Shown piece by piece: positions 1-7,065 of a stretch of DNA of 25,514 nt; within the stretch, counting starts at the first letter, position 1, and every line of letters begins with the position of its first letter. The translations under genes and the position numbers were made by a program. Source of the DNA: an uncultured Veillonella sp. (GTDB taxonomy: Bacteria > Bacillota > Negativicutes > Veillonellales > Veillonellaceae); contig UQVF01000022.1 in assembly GCA_900544365.1 (NCBI GenBank), positions 1-25,514 on the forward strand, in the 5' to 3' direction. The notes below the pieces were generated by a model, which searched no databases, was not told the DNA's origin, and worked only from the letters and a program-made list of their open reading frames with translations.

Positions 1-60
1 CAGAGAGCCTTCTTATTTTTTTATTTTTTTGTCACAAATGTATTATACTCTTACAAAAAC

Positions 61-105
61 ACGCCTCTATGAAAATAGCAAACTCGCATATCTTCATAGA
101 GGCGT
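61..105 (-). terminator. Intrinsic terminator, permease gene
   Basis: A perfect 13-bp inverted repeat (ACGCCTCTATGAA, 61-73, with its complement at 93-105) encloses a 19-nt loop. On the minus strand it follows the stop codon of the permease gene and runs into GTTTTTG. On the plus strand it is followed by ATTCATTTTTT, so it may act in both directions. Confidence 0.85.
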
Positions 106-139
106 ATTCATTTTTTATCCGTATTCCAACAAATACAAA

Positions 140-1459
140 TTATTCTTTCTTACCTTCTTGTCCTATACCGTTAAATACCACATTTAATACTACTGCTAGA
201 ACACTACCAAAGGTGATTCCACTTTCAAAAATAATTTTTGCCGCGGCTGGAAATCCTTGATAAAAGTGAGGTGCTCCAATCGGTATCATAGCAACACCTA
301 TACTTAAGGCAACAATCATTAAATTATGATTATTTTCGTAGTCTACTTTTCCCAAGGAACGAATACCACTAGCAATAATCATACCAAACATAGCAATCCC
401 TGCTCCTCCAAGCACAGGGCTAGGGATGGAGGCTACTACCGCTGCTAATTTAGGAAAAAGACCTAGGACCATTAAAATAATACCAGAGGTAGCTACTACG
501 TATCGGCTCTTAACATTGGTAACAGCGATTAATCCTATATTTTGTGCAAATGCTGTGTAGGGGAAACTATTTAAAAATCCACCAATACATGTAGATAGTC
601 CATCAGCTTGCAAACAAGAACTCAACGTTTTCTTATCCACTTTTTTGTCCACAATTTCACCAATCGCAATGGCATCCCCTGTAGTTTCCACCATGCACAC
701 AGACATAACCACTAACATAGCTATAATAGAACTTACATCAAAGGTAGGCATCCCAAAGGCAAGTGGTGTGACAAGAGCCACCCAGTCTGCTTCAGTAACC
801 TCTACAAAGTTTACGGCCCCTAATGCGTAGGCTATCATAGTACCACCTAAAAGTCCTATAAGTACAGATAAATTACTTAGGAATCCTTTCGCAAAGCGAT
901 TCACTAAAACTACGATTAATAATGTTAAGCCTGCCAACCAAAGATTGGTAGCACTTGCGTAGTTAGGATCCTCCGGAGATACTCCGGCAATCCACACAAC
1001 GGCTACAGGCATTAAACTTATACCAATAATGGTAACAATTGTACCTGTTACCACTGGAGGGAATAAACGTATAAGTCGACTAAAATAAGGAGCTATTAAA
1101 AACGTAAAAAATCCCGCCACTATAATTGCTCCATAAATAGCAGTCAGGCCATGTTCCGTTCCTATAATGATCATGGGTGCTACCGCTGCAAAGGTAACCC
1201 CTTGAATCATGGGAATTCGAGCACCAATAGGTCCTATCCCTAATGTTTGAATCAATGTAGCAATACCACAAGCAAATAAATCTGCATTAATTAAGCGAAT
1301 CAAATCTTGTGTAGATAACCCTAATGCATTCGCTAAAATAATGGGAACTGCTACAGCACCTGCGTACATTGCTAGTACATGCTGTAATCCATATGAAAAT
1401 AATTTAGATACAGGTAACATTTCATCAACAGGATGAACCTGTTTTGTAATTTCACTCAT
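140..1459 (-). CDS. NCS2-family xanthine/uracil permease
   Basis: This is a 439-residue polytopic membrane protein of the nucleobase:cation symporter-2 (NAT/NCS2) family, which imports xanthine, uracil or uric acid with protons or sodium. Visible family marks are QHVLAMYAG (residues 26-34), the acidic VETTGD segment (257-262, carrying the substrate-region glutamate) and the signature QNIGLIAVT (306-314) followed by R319. Length and the hydrophobic pattern (12-14 segments) are normal. The ATG at 1459 is preceded by GGAGAG. The gene is monocistronic, with its own promoter (1520-1548) and terminator (61-105). The leader is only about 50 nt and I see no purine riboswitch in it. The xanthine phosphoribosyltransferase gene elsewhere in the window makes xanthine a reasonable substrate, but uracil or uric acid cannot be excluded from sequence alone. 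Confidence 0.88.
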   Translation of the reverse strand: MSEITKQVHPVDEMLPVSKLFSYGLQHVLAMYAGAVAVPIILANALGLSTQDLIRLINADLFACGIATLIQTLGIGPIGARIPMIQGVTFAAVAPMIIIGTEHGLTAIYGAIIVAGFFTFLIAPYFSRLIRLFPPVVTGTIVTIIGISLMPVAVVWIAGVSPEDPNYASATNLWLAGLTLLIVVLVNRFAKGFLSNLSVLIGLLGGTMIAYALGAVNFVEVTEADWVALVTPLAFGMPTFDVSSIIAMLVVMSVCMVETTGDAIAIGEIVDKKVDKKTLSSCLQADGLSTCIGGFLNSFPYTAFAQNIGLIAVTNVKSRYVVATSGIILMVLGLFPKLAAVVASIPSPVLGGAGIAMFGMIIASGIRSLGKVDYENNHNLMIVALSIGVAMIPIGAPHFYQGFPAAAKIIFESGITFGSVLAVVLNVVFNGIGQEGKKE

Positions 1460-1519
1460 GACTTCTCTCCATTCATCAATAGTAAGATTTAGAAGTTTTT
1501 CTAATTATATTTCTTTTAT

Positions 1520-1548
1520 ATTAAATCACAACTTATATAGTTTGTCAA
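1520..1548 (-). promoter_or_regulatory. Sigma-A promoter of the permease gene
   Basis: On the minus strand, TTGACA (1543-1548) is followed by a 17-nt spacer and TTTAAT (1520-1525). The -35 box begins inside the T-tract of the terminator of the upstream gene, so the two units are packed with no spare DNA. Confidence 0.65.
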
Positions 1549-1577
1549 AAATAGCCTACTCTATAAGGAGTAGGCTA
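1546..1577 (-). terminator. Intrinsic terminator, secreted-protein gene
   Basis: The perfect stem TAGCCTACTC (1552-1561) with GAGTAGGCTA (1568-1577) has a 6-nt loop and is followed by TTTTTG on the minus strand. It lies directly downstream of the small secreted-protein gene. Confidence 0.88.
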
Positions 1578-1585
1578 TCTTTTAT

Positions 1586-2173
1586 TTACCTCTTGTAGGA
1601 TTTTATAGTTGGATTGTGATCCTTCATCGCTTGCTCTAAACCGAAAATTACCATTTCATTCATATATGTACGCAATTCATCATTGTGCACTTTTGCCGCA
1701 TGACGTGCCAAAATACCTAGGAACTCATCTTTATACACTTGCACTTGAGTATCGCCTACAAATCGATGTGCTTGTAAATAGTTTTGATAATCTGCATATA
1801 AACTATTTAATACTTGTCGACCATAACTATCTTTTTTCCATCGATGGCTATCAATGTAAAAATTTTTTCTTACATTCATATAATATAATGCATTGATTAC
1901 ATCTAAATGACCTGCAGAAACAACCTGATTAGTTTGCAGCTCAAACAGTTCTTTACTATGACCTTGACCATAATTCACAAAAGAGTCCACTACTTGTTTC
2001 ACTTCCCAGTTAGGACTTTCTACAGTAATTTTCTCTTCCATAGCGCTAATAACTTGTAAACCTTCTTTTTCTGGCAACATCAAAGGATCTTGTGCAGCAT
2101 ACGCCGTCTGTCCCAAAACAATCATACTGACCATGGCAGCACTTAGTAGAAAACGTTTACTTTGTATTTTCAT
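1586..2173 (-). CDS. Small secreted protein of unknown function
   Basis: I do not recognise the family. The protein is 195 residues from the ATG at 2173, which I chose because AAAGGAG sits 5 nt upstream; an in-frame upstream start at 2191 would precede that ribosome site. It begins with a classical Sec signal peptide: basic MKIQSKR, a hydrophobic run ending in MIVLGQTAYA, and a likely cleavage after AYA-A (about residue 27). The mature part is charged and probably helical, rich in Tyr, His and Lys (for example ALYYMNVRKNFYID and SYGRQVLNSLYADY), with no cysteine pattern, lipobox or membrane anchor, so it is expected to be soluble outside the cytoplasmic membrane. It is transcribed alone, with its own promoter and terminator. 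Enzyme, inhibitor or adhesin roles cannot be assigned. Confidence 0.75.
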   Translation of the reverse strand: MKIQSKRFLLSAAMVSMIVLGQTAYAAQDPLMLPEKEGLQVISAMEEKITVESPNWEVKQVVDSFVNYGQGHSKELFELQTNQVVSAGHLDVINALYYMNVRKNFYIDSHRWKKDSYGRQVLNSLYADYQNYLQAHRFVGDTQVQVYKDEFLGILARHAAKVHNDELRTYMNEMVIFGLEQAMKDHNPTIKSYKR

Positions 2174-2227
2174 ATAAACTCCTTTCGACAATTCATTTTA
2201 CTCAACTTTATTTGATTCCATACCCTT

Positions 2228-2256
2228 ATTATACAGGCTAGTTCTTATTTATTCAA
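2228..2256 (-). promoter_or_regulatory. Promoter of the secreted-protein gene
   Basis: On the minus strand, TTGAAT (2251-2256), a 17-nt spacer and a perfect TATAAT (2228-2233) lie about 55 nt before the start codon. Confidence 0.65.
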
Positions 2257-2312
2257 TCCGTTACGCTAGCTTACTCTGCATTGGCATTCAAGATTTCACA
2301 TTGGGATTGTTC

Positions 2313-2341
2313 TTGACTTTTAACCTCCTATCAATTACCAT
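2313..2341 (+). promoter_or_regulatory. Possible promoter of the SOD-like gene
   Basis: TTGACT (2313-2318), a 17-nt spacer and TACCAT (2336-2341) form a weak-to-fair sigma-A promoter. TATGAT (2351-2356) is an alternative -10 without a good -35. In either case the start point would fall in or just before the Fur-like operator at 2354-2372. Confidence 0.4.
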
Positions 2342-2353
2342 ATAGTTAACTAT

Positions 2354-2372
2354 GATAATACGTATCATTATC
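2354..2372 (+). promoter_or_regulatory. Fur-box-like operator upstream of the SOD-like gene
   Basis: GATAATACGTATCATTATC matches the classical Fur consensus GATAATGATAATCATTATC at 15 of 19 positions; the four differences are the central bases 7-10. It lies 22 nt before the ATG, where a bound repressor would block transcription. Fur family members (Fur, PerR, Zur) have related sites, so the exact regulator is inferred. Confidence 0.65.
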
Positions 2373-2394
2373 GAACTTTATTGTGGAGGTTATT

Positions 2395-3036
2395 ATGAAA
2401 TACCTTGAATTCCAAGAATTACCTTATTCCTATGACTTCTTAGCTCCTGTTATCAGCAAAAGCGATGTAGAAACTATGTATTCCCACATCTATAAAGGCT
2501 ATGTAGACTCCGCTAACAAAGCACTAGAAACACACCCCGACCTTCGTTTCGGATGCATCGACTGTTTACTAGGCGCCTTAAGTCATGTACCAAAAGATAT
2601 TCGCAGCATCATCCGAAATTGTGGTGGTGGCTATAAAAATTACACTTTATTTTGGAACATCTTAACTAGCGTTAACAACTCTAAGTTTGAAGGTCCTATA
2701 GCCGATGCTATTGTCTCAACCTTTGGCTCCTATGAAACCTTTAAAATACAATTTTCAGCTGTAGCTAATTCACACTTTGGTAGTGGTTGGGTTTGGCTTG
2801 CACTCAATCCAGACAATACCCTTTCTATTACCTCCACCCACAACCAAGACAACCCTATTATGGAAATGCAAACTGCCATCTTAGGTATCAATTTATGGGA
2901 ACATGCCTACTATGGAACATACCAACATCGTCGACATGACTATATCACTAATTTCTTCAGCATCATCAACTGGGAAAAGGTGAACCAAATCTACGAAGAT
3001 ACACTAAGGAACCCTAATCGTTTTGGCCACGAATAA
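2395..3036 (+). CDS. Fe/Mn superoxide dismutase-fold protein, metal ligands lost
   Basis: The 213-residue protein starts at the ATG at 2395, which has GGAGG 5 nt upstream. It is clearly homologous to Fe/Mn SOD along its whole length: LPYSYDFLAP near the N terminus, GSGWVWL (129-135), the Mn-type NQD (150-152) and WEHAYY (168-173). Aligned by eye to E. coli SodB, only one of four metal ligands survives: His26 is Met28, His73 is Tyr83, Asp156 is Asn166, and His160 is His170. The second-shell His30 is Ile32 and Gln69 is Gly79, while gateway Tyr34 is kept as Tyr36. I read the codons directly and the frame is intact, so this is not a frameshift artefact. Normal dismutase activity is unlikely. It is probably a pseudoenzyme or a re-purposed SOD fold, comparable to the ligand-less SOD-like proteins of fungal mitochondrial ribosomes. 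A Fur-like box precedes it. Confidence 0.88.
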   Translation: MKYLEFQELPYSYDFLAPVISKSDVETMYSHIYKGYVDSANKALETHPDLRFGCIDCLLGALSHVPKDIRSIIRNCGGGYKNYTLFWNILTSVNNSKFEGPIADAIVSTFGSYETFKIQFSAVANSHFGSGWVWLALNPDNTLSITSTHNQDNPIMEMQTAILGINLWEHAYYGTYQHRRHDYITNFFSIINWEKVNQIYEDTLRNPNRFGHE

Positions 3037-3045
3037 TCGAATAAT

Positions 3046-3084
3046 AAAAGCTGTCATTACCTCATAGTACATGACAGCTTTTTT
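3046..3084. terminator. Bidirectional terminator between SOD-like gene and menG
   Basis: A perfect 12-bp stem, AAAAGCTGTCAT (3046-3057) with ATGACAGCTTTT (3071-3082), is flanked by T-rich tracts on both strands. It closes the two convergent genes, ending the SOD-like gene (plus) and menG (minus). Confidence 0.88.
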
Positions 3085-3090
3085 CTATTC

Positions 3091-3804
3091 TTATGGTACC
3101 GTCCCTACATGAACAGCTACGATACCACCTGTAAGCTCATAATATTTAGCATCCTCTAAACCCACGTCTTGGAAGATTTTTAGAACACCCTCTTGCCCTA
3201 CATACCGACGCAATGATTCCGGAAGCCAAGCATAAGAGGATTGATCTCGACTCAATTTACCCAACAGAGGTAAAATCTTTTCAAAATACAGGTAATAAGC
3301 TTGCTTAAAGCCAAACATCGTTGGCTTAGCTAATTCTAGAGTCACCACTTTACCACCAGGCTTTACAACTCTTTTCATTTCTCGAATAGTTTTCTCAATA
3401 CTTGGTACATTTCGTAAAGCAAAACCAGATACTGCACCATCGAAAGAATTACTGTCATAAGGCAAATCCATAGCATCCCCTTGAGTCAAAGTCACACGAT
3501 CTGTATATCCTTCCTTCTCTAATCGATTTTGCCCTACAGCTAACATTTCTGGACTAAAATCAAGTCCCTCCACATGTAAAGAAGGGATTTCTTGTAGTGC
3601 CGTTTTTGTCAGCATACATGTACCACAAGCAATATCTGCTAATCGCATTCCCTCTGTTAGATCTAGTTGTTCTATAGCAAATTTACGCCACCGTGCATCT
3701 TGATTAAAACTCAGCAAAGTATTCATCACATCGTAATGCTTAGCAATATGAGAGAATACATCTTGCACATAGGCTTTTTTATCATCATGCGTTTTAAATT
3801 CCAC
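3091..3804 (-). CDS. menG: Demethylmenaquinone methyltransferase (UbiE/MenG)
   Basis: This 237-residue class I SAM-dependent methyltransferase is expected to convert demethylmenaquinone to menaquinone, the last step of the quinone pathway, as a soluble enzyme. Family marks are VQDVFSHIAKHYDVMN (13-28), GLDFSPEML, the UbiE signature FALRNV and the GGIVAVHVG end. In motif I (DIACGTC, 57-63) the usual final glycine of GTG is Cys63, a small departure from the norm. The start is GTG at 3804, supported by GGAGG 6 nt upstream; no nearby ATG has a ribosome site. It is convergent with the SOD-like gene and divergent from sstT. If the host makes no menaquinone, a UbiE paralogue acting on another quinone is the alternative. 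Confidence 0.87.
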   Translation of the reverse strand: MEFKTHDDKKAYVQDVFSHIAKHYDVMNTLLSFNQDARWRKFAIEQLDLTEGMRLADIACGTCMLTKTALQEIPSLHVEGLDFSPEMLAVGQNRLEKEGYTDRVTLTQGDAMDLPYDSNSFDGAVSGFALRNVPSIEKTIREMKRVVKPGGKVVTLELAKPTMFGFKQAYYLYFEKILPLLGKLSRDQSSYAWLPESLRRYVGQEGVLKIFQDVGLEDAKYYELTGGIVAVHVGTVP

Positions 3805-3884
3805 GATATACCTCCAGTTACTATCTACCGATATTCATTATACACGAATAAATACGTATATTCCATAATCTATATTTTTTTCTC

Positions 3885-3913
3885 TTGCCAAAAGCATATA
3901 TTCCGTTTATAAT
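3885..3913 (+). promoter_or_regulatory. Sigma-A promoter of sstT
   Basis: TTGCCA (3885-3890), a 17-nt spacer and a perfect TATAAT (3908-3913) predict a start near 3920 and a leader of about 60 nt before the ATG at 3983. Confidence 0.75.
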
Positions 3914-3982
3914 GTCTTTATGTCTTTTATGAGTAGATATTTGTACTCGATTTTAAGTATTTATAAGTGTAAGGAGTTTTCT

Positions 3983-5203
3983 ATGAGGGCATTATTTCAG
4001 TTTATCAATAAATTCAGCCTCATTCAGCAAATCTGTGTAGGTCTATTAATCGGCATCGGTTTTGCCGTATGGGCCCCTGAGACAGCTGTAAAGTTATCTT
4101 TATTAGGTACAATTTTTGTAGGTGCATTAAAAGGTGTAGCACCCGTATTAGTATTTTTCTTGGTTATTGCAGCCGTAAGCCGTCATCGTTCTGGACAAAA
4201 AACAGGGATGCGATCCATTATTGTTTTATATATAGTCGGTACATTTGCAGCGGCAGCTTTAGCTGTAGTAGGCAGCTTTTTATTTCCTACTACTCTATTG
4301 TTGACAGCATCTCCAGCAGATACGGCCCCACCAAATGGCATCACTGCCGTGCTATCAACATTATTAACAAATATTGTTGAAAATCCTGTGAAAGCTATTT
4401 TAGGAGGCAATTATATCGGTATTTTAGGATGGGCTCTTCTTTTCGGTGCAGCATTACGTAATGCAAATAATGAAACAAAAGATGTAATGCTATCCATCTC
4501 TGATGCCATTACAACATCTGTACAATGGATTATAAAATTCGCTCCTCTTGGAATCATGGGTCTTGTAGCACAATCTATAGGTGAAAATGGGCTAGGCGCC
4601 CTTCTTACATATGGTAAATTACTACTTGTGCTATTAGGATGTATGTTTGTCGTAGCTCTTATTGTAAATCCAATTATTGTTGCTGCTGTTATCAAGCGCA
4701 ATCCATATCCATTAGTATTCCGTTGTCTACGCGAATCTGGAGTGACTGCTTTTTTCACACGTAGCTCTGCTGCTAACATTCCAGTTAATATGGACTTAGC
4801 TAAACGTCTTGGTATTACACCAGACACGTATTCTATCTCCATTCCTTTAGGTGCTACCATCAACATGGCAGGTGCAGCTATTACCATCACAGTTATGACT
4901 TTAGCCGCAGTATCTACATTAGGAATTCAAGTAGATTTAGCTACCGCTATCTTATTAAGTGTGATTGCGACTATCTCTGCTTGTGGTGCCTCTGGTGTAG
5001 CTGGTGGCTCTCTCCTATTGATTCCTTTGGCTTGCTCCCTTTTTGGTATCTCCAACGATGTAGCCATGCAAGTAGTTGGTGTTGGTTTCATTATCGGTGT
5101 CATCCAAGACTCTACAGAAACAGCATTAAACTCTTCTACAGATATCTTGTTCACAGCAGCTGTAGATTATGCCCGTCATGGCTATCCGACCGATAAGATA
5201 TAA
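3983..5203 (+). CDS. sstT: Na+/serine-threonine symporter SstT
   Basis: This 406-residue inner-membrane sodium:dicarboxylate symporter-family protein imports serine and threonine with Na+. Length and sequence fit SstT closely: hydrophobic N-terminal segments with LIQQICVGLLIGI, the re-entrant serine-rich motif TRSSAANIPVNM near residue 260, the ATINMAGAAIT segment, and the C-terminal GVIQDSTETALNSSTD, which belongs to the sodium and substrate site. I chose the ATG at 3983 because AAGGAG lies just upstream and the family starts there. An upstream in-frame ATG at 3920 coincides with the predicted transcription start and has no ribosome site. The gene is monocistronic. Serine uptake would feed pyruvate through serine dehydratase in an organism of this kind (inference). 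Confidence 0.92.
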   Translation: MRALFQFINKFSLIQQICVGLLIGIGFAVWAPETAVKLSLLGTIFVGALKGVAPVLVFFLVIAAVSRHRSGQKTGMRSIIVLYIVGTFAAAALAVVGSFLFPTTLLLTASPADTAPPNGITAVLSTLLTNIVENPVKAILGGNYIGILGWALLFGAALRNANNETKDVMLSISDAITTSVQWIIKFAPLGIMGLVAQSIGENGLGALLTYGKLLLVLLGCMFVVALIVNPIIVAAVIKRNPYPLVFRCLRESGVTAFFTRSSAANIPVNMDLAKRLGITPDTYSISIPLGATINMAGAAITITVMTLAAVSTLGIQVDLATAILLSVIATISACGASGVAGGSLLLIPLACSLFGISNDVAMQVVGVGFIIGVIQDSTETALNSSTDILFTAAVDYARHGYPTDKI

Positions 5204-5306
5204 GACTTCACCTTATACATAGTGTTTGAAAGGTTTACTTGTTCTTTGGTATGGGACGCCCAATAGAATATACAATACAATATAGCTTATAAAAGTAAGC
5301 GCTAAC

Positions 5307-5338
5307 AAGGACTGGCACAACATATGCCAGTCCTTTTA
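5307..5338 (+). terminator. Intrinsic terminator of sstT
   Basis: The perfect 11-bp stem AAGGACTGGCA (5307-5317) with TGCCAGTCCTT (5325-5335) ends in a short T-run. Confidence 0.85.
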
Positions 5339-5480
5339 GTATCCCTTGTATACTATTTTGACTCTTTCCTAAGTTTTGAAGACAGCAATTAATCTGCTCA
5401 GTTTCTTTTATATAAGAACTGTAATAACATATAAATATACTGGTCTTATGATATATTTAGGGACACCAATAGGCACTAGA

Positions 5481-5523
5481 AAAATAAGAGGCAAGTTGAC
5501 AGCCATTGTTCAACTTGCCTCTT
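5481..5523 (-). terminator. Intrinsic terminator of the CDF gene
   Basis: The perfect 14-bp stem AAGAGGCAAGTTGA (5486-5499) with TCAACTTGCCTCTT (5510-5523) is followed on the minus strand by ATTTTT. Confidence 0.88.
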
Positions 5524-5580
5524 GTGTATTGCATATACCTTATGTATTTTTTATAGTTCCTAGATTTTATCTACTTATCA

Positions 5581-6744
5581 TTATACCCCAGTATAGCCGT
5601 GTACTACATTCGGTTTCACGACAAATGTCGGCAGTACCGCTTCCACTAACTGACTCAATTTCTGTGAAAGTTCCTCTTTTGTATATTTCACACTATGCGG
5701 TACTTGTACATCAAAGCCTATCTTTCTATTCTCCACATCGATGCGAATATCATACAAAGAAAAGCTATCATCATAGGCTTGGATAACTGACACTAACCGT
5801 TGTTGTAAGGCTAGCGTTTGCTCATTCACAACGATTGGATCCATATGGATTGTGAGCTTTAACTGCAATTCTTTCAAAGCTTGTCGTTCTACACGATCAA
5901 TCATAGTATGGATAGTCATCGCATCTTGTTTGGCGTCAACTTCCACATGAATGGAAGCATACTCATGCCCTGGACCATAGTCATGAATCATTAAATCATG
6001 AGTCCCTAAAATACCAGGCTTAGATTCTACAAAACTAATAATCTCTTGCACCCGCTCTGCTGTAGGTTCAAATCCTAATAAACGGTCTGTCGCTTCTTTT
6101 AGTACTTCAAAACCTGCTTTTGCGATGATCAGTGCCACGATTAATCCCAAATAACCGTCAACACTCAATTGGAACATACCACCCAACAATAAACCGATAG
6201 CAATCGCTGCGGTAGCCCATACATCAGATAAAGCTTCTTTCCCATTGGCACGCAAGATAGGGGAATCAATGCGATTACCAATGGAACGCAAGAAGAACGA
6301 TAACCAAATCTTTAAAGCCATAGCGCCTAACATAACAGCTAGTGCAGACATGGAAAACTCCACTACCTCTGGGTTCATAATGTGTTCTACCGCTTCAATG
6401 CCTAATTGAGCAGCTACGACAAAGAGTAATATAGAAAAGCCAATGGATAACAAATACTCCATTCGACCATGTCCATATGGATGTTCTGCATCTGCTTTAC
6501 GTCCAGATAATTTAAAACTCAAAAAGGATACTAATGATCCTCCTGCATCTGCTACATTATGGATGGCATCACTAATCATGGCAATGGAGCCGATAAGAAA
6601 ACCGATGACTAATTCGCCTAAACAAACTAACACATTTACCATAATACCTGTTATGCTTGCCATAATACCATATTGTTGGCGTACACTAGTATCTTTGACT
6701 TCATCTTTATTGTTTACAAATAAACGGATTAATACTTCTGTCAT
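5581..6744 (-). CDS. Cation diffusion facilitator (CDF) metal exporter
   Basis: This 387-residue CDF-family transporter exports divalent metal (Zn, Mn or Fe) from the cytoplasm by proton antiport. The N-terminal half has six membrane segments and the conserved HPYGHGRMEYL (88-98). The cytoplasmic ferredoxin-like metal-sensing domain follows (about 215-300, with HDLMIHDYGPGHEYASIHVEVD). A further domain of about 80 residues resembles a second copy of that fold, making the protein longer than the roughly 300-residue FieF type. The transport site looks unusual: TM2 has H62-x3-D66, but TM5 has E170-x3-D174 instead of the HxxxD of zinc or DxxxD of manganese carriers. Specificity is therefore not predictable. 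It is monocistronic, with AGAGG before the ATG and a good promoter about 100 nt upstream. Confidence 0.88.
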   Translation of the reverse strand: MTEVLIRLFVNNKDEVKDTSVRQQYGIMASITGIMVNVLVCLGELVIGFLIGSIAMISDAIHNVADAGGSLVSFLSFKLSGRKADAEHPYGHGRMEYLLSIGFSILLFVVAAQLGIEAVEHIMNPEVVEFSMSALAVMLGAMALKIWLSFFLRSIGNRIDSPILRANGKEALSDVWATAAIAIGLLLGGMFQLSVDGYLGLIVALIIAKAGFEVLKEATDRLLGFEPTAERVQEIISFVESKPGILGTHDLMIHDYGPGHEYASIHVEVDAKQDAMTIHTMIDRVERQALKELQLKLTIHMDPIVVNEQTLALQQRLVSVIQAYDDSFSLYDIRIDVENRKIGFDVQVPHSVKYTKEELSQKLSQLVEAVLPTFVVKPNVVHGYTGV

Positions 6745-6843
6745 ACTACACCTCTTTTATCTATTTAACATATACATACAATTCTACCTTATTCTAATCT
6801 ACTATATCTCAAAGGTAGTCCTATTATTCTCATTTACTTTCTC

Positions 6844-6872
6844 ATTATACACTGTTATCTAACTATTATCAA
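6844..6872 (-). promoter_or_regulatory. Sigma-A promoter of the CDF gene
   Basis: On the minus strand, TTGATA (6867-6872), a 17-nt spacer and a perfect TATAAT (6844-6849) predict a leader of about 95 nt. No metal-regulator operator stands out clearly. Confidence 0.72.
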
Positions 6873-6894
6873 CTATATTTTTAATTGAGAACCC

Positions 6895-7044
6895 TTGATT
6901 TCAAAATACTTATAACCTATGCTATATACTCATACAATAAGGTAAGGTAGATTTCTTTATGAGCGGCACAGTTACATATCAATTATCATCATATATTAGT
7001 ATAAAAAAACTGTAGTGATAGCATCCCCATCACTACAGTTTTTT
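6895..7044 (+). ncRNA. Candidate small transcript, about 115 nt
   Basis: TTGATT (6895-6900), a 17-nt spacer and TATGCT (6918-6923) form a modest plus-strand promoter with a predicted start near 6930. A perfect hairpin with a T-tract at 7004-7044 would end the transcript. No recognised gene explains plus-strand transcription here. The transcript would contain an 18-codon frame from ATG 6959 to TAG 7013-7015, with AAGG 11 nt before the start. It could be a small RNA, a leader-type peptide gene or simply chance; the terminator is needed anyway by the convergent oxidoreductase gene. Confidence 0.25.
7004..7044. terminator. Strong bidirectional terminator
   Basis: A perfect 16-bp stem, AAAAAACTGTAGTGAT (7004-7019) with ATCACTACAGTTTTTT (7029-7044), has a 9-nt loop. 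It lies downstream of the minus-strand oxidoreductase gene and has T-tracts on both sides. Confidence 0.88.
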
Positions 7045-7065
7045 AGTTTATATGTTATTAATAGA

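Larger units (their letters stand above)
5204..5580. other. Intergenic region holding two terminators
   Basis: This 377-nt space lies between the convergent sstT and CDF genes. It holds the sstT terminator (5307-5338) and the CDF-gene terminator (5486-5523). Between them (about 5340-5480) there is AT-rich DNA with no convincing reading frame, promoter or repeat. Confidence 0.7.
6745..7065. other. Intergenic region with two promoters and a terminator
   Basis: This 321-nt space contains the CDF-gene promoter (6844-6872), a weaker plus-strand promoter-like pair (6895-6923), a tiny open frame (6959-7015) and a strong bidirectional terminator (7004-7044). No larger gene is visible. Confidence 0.7.

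Noticed and set aside
1460..1550. Purine riboswitch before the xanthine permease
   Set aside because: The predicted leader is only about 50 nt and lacks the three-way junction pattern of guanine/adenine riboswitches.
2395..3036. Ordinary active superoxide dismutase
   Set aside because: Homology is clear, but three of four metal ligands are substituted, so I list it as a SOD-fold protein without assigning sodA or sodB.
4411..4890. 159-codon minus-strand frame inside sstT
   Set aside because: It is an antisense shadow of the strongly conserved sstT reading frame and has no start signal.
5376..5786. Plus-strand open frame across the CDF 3' end
   Set aside because: It crosses the CDF terminator hairpin, overlaps the real CDF gene in antisense, has no ribosome site and looks like nothing known.
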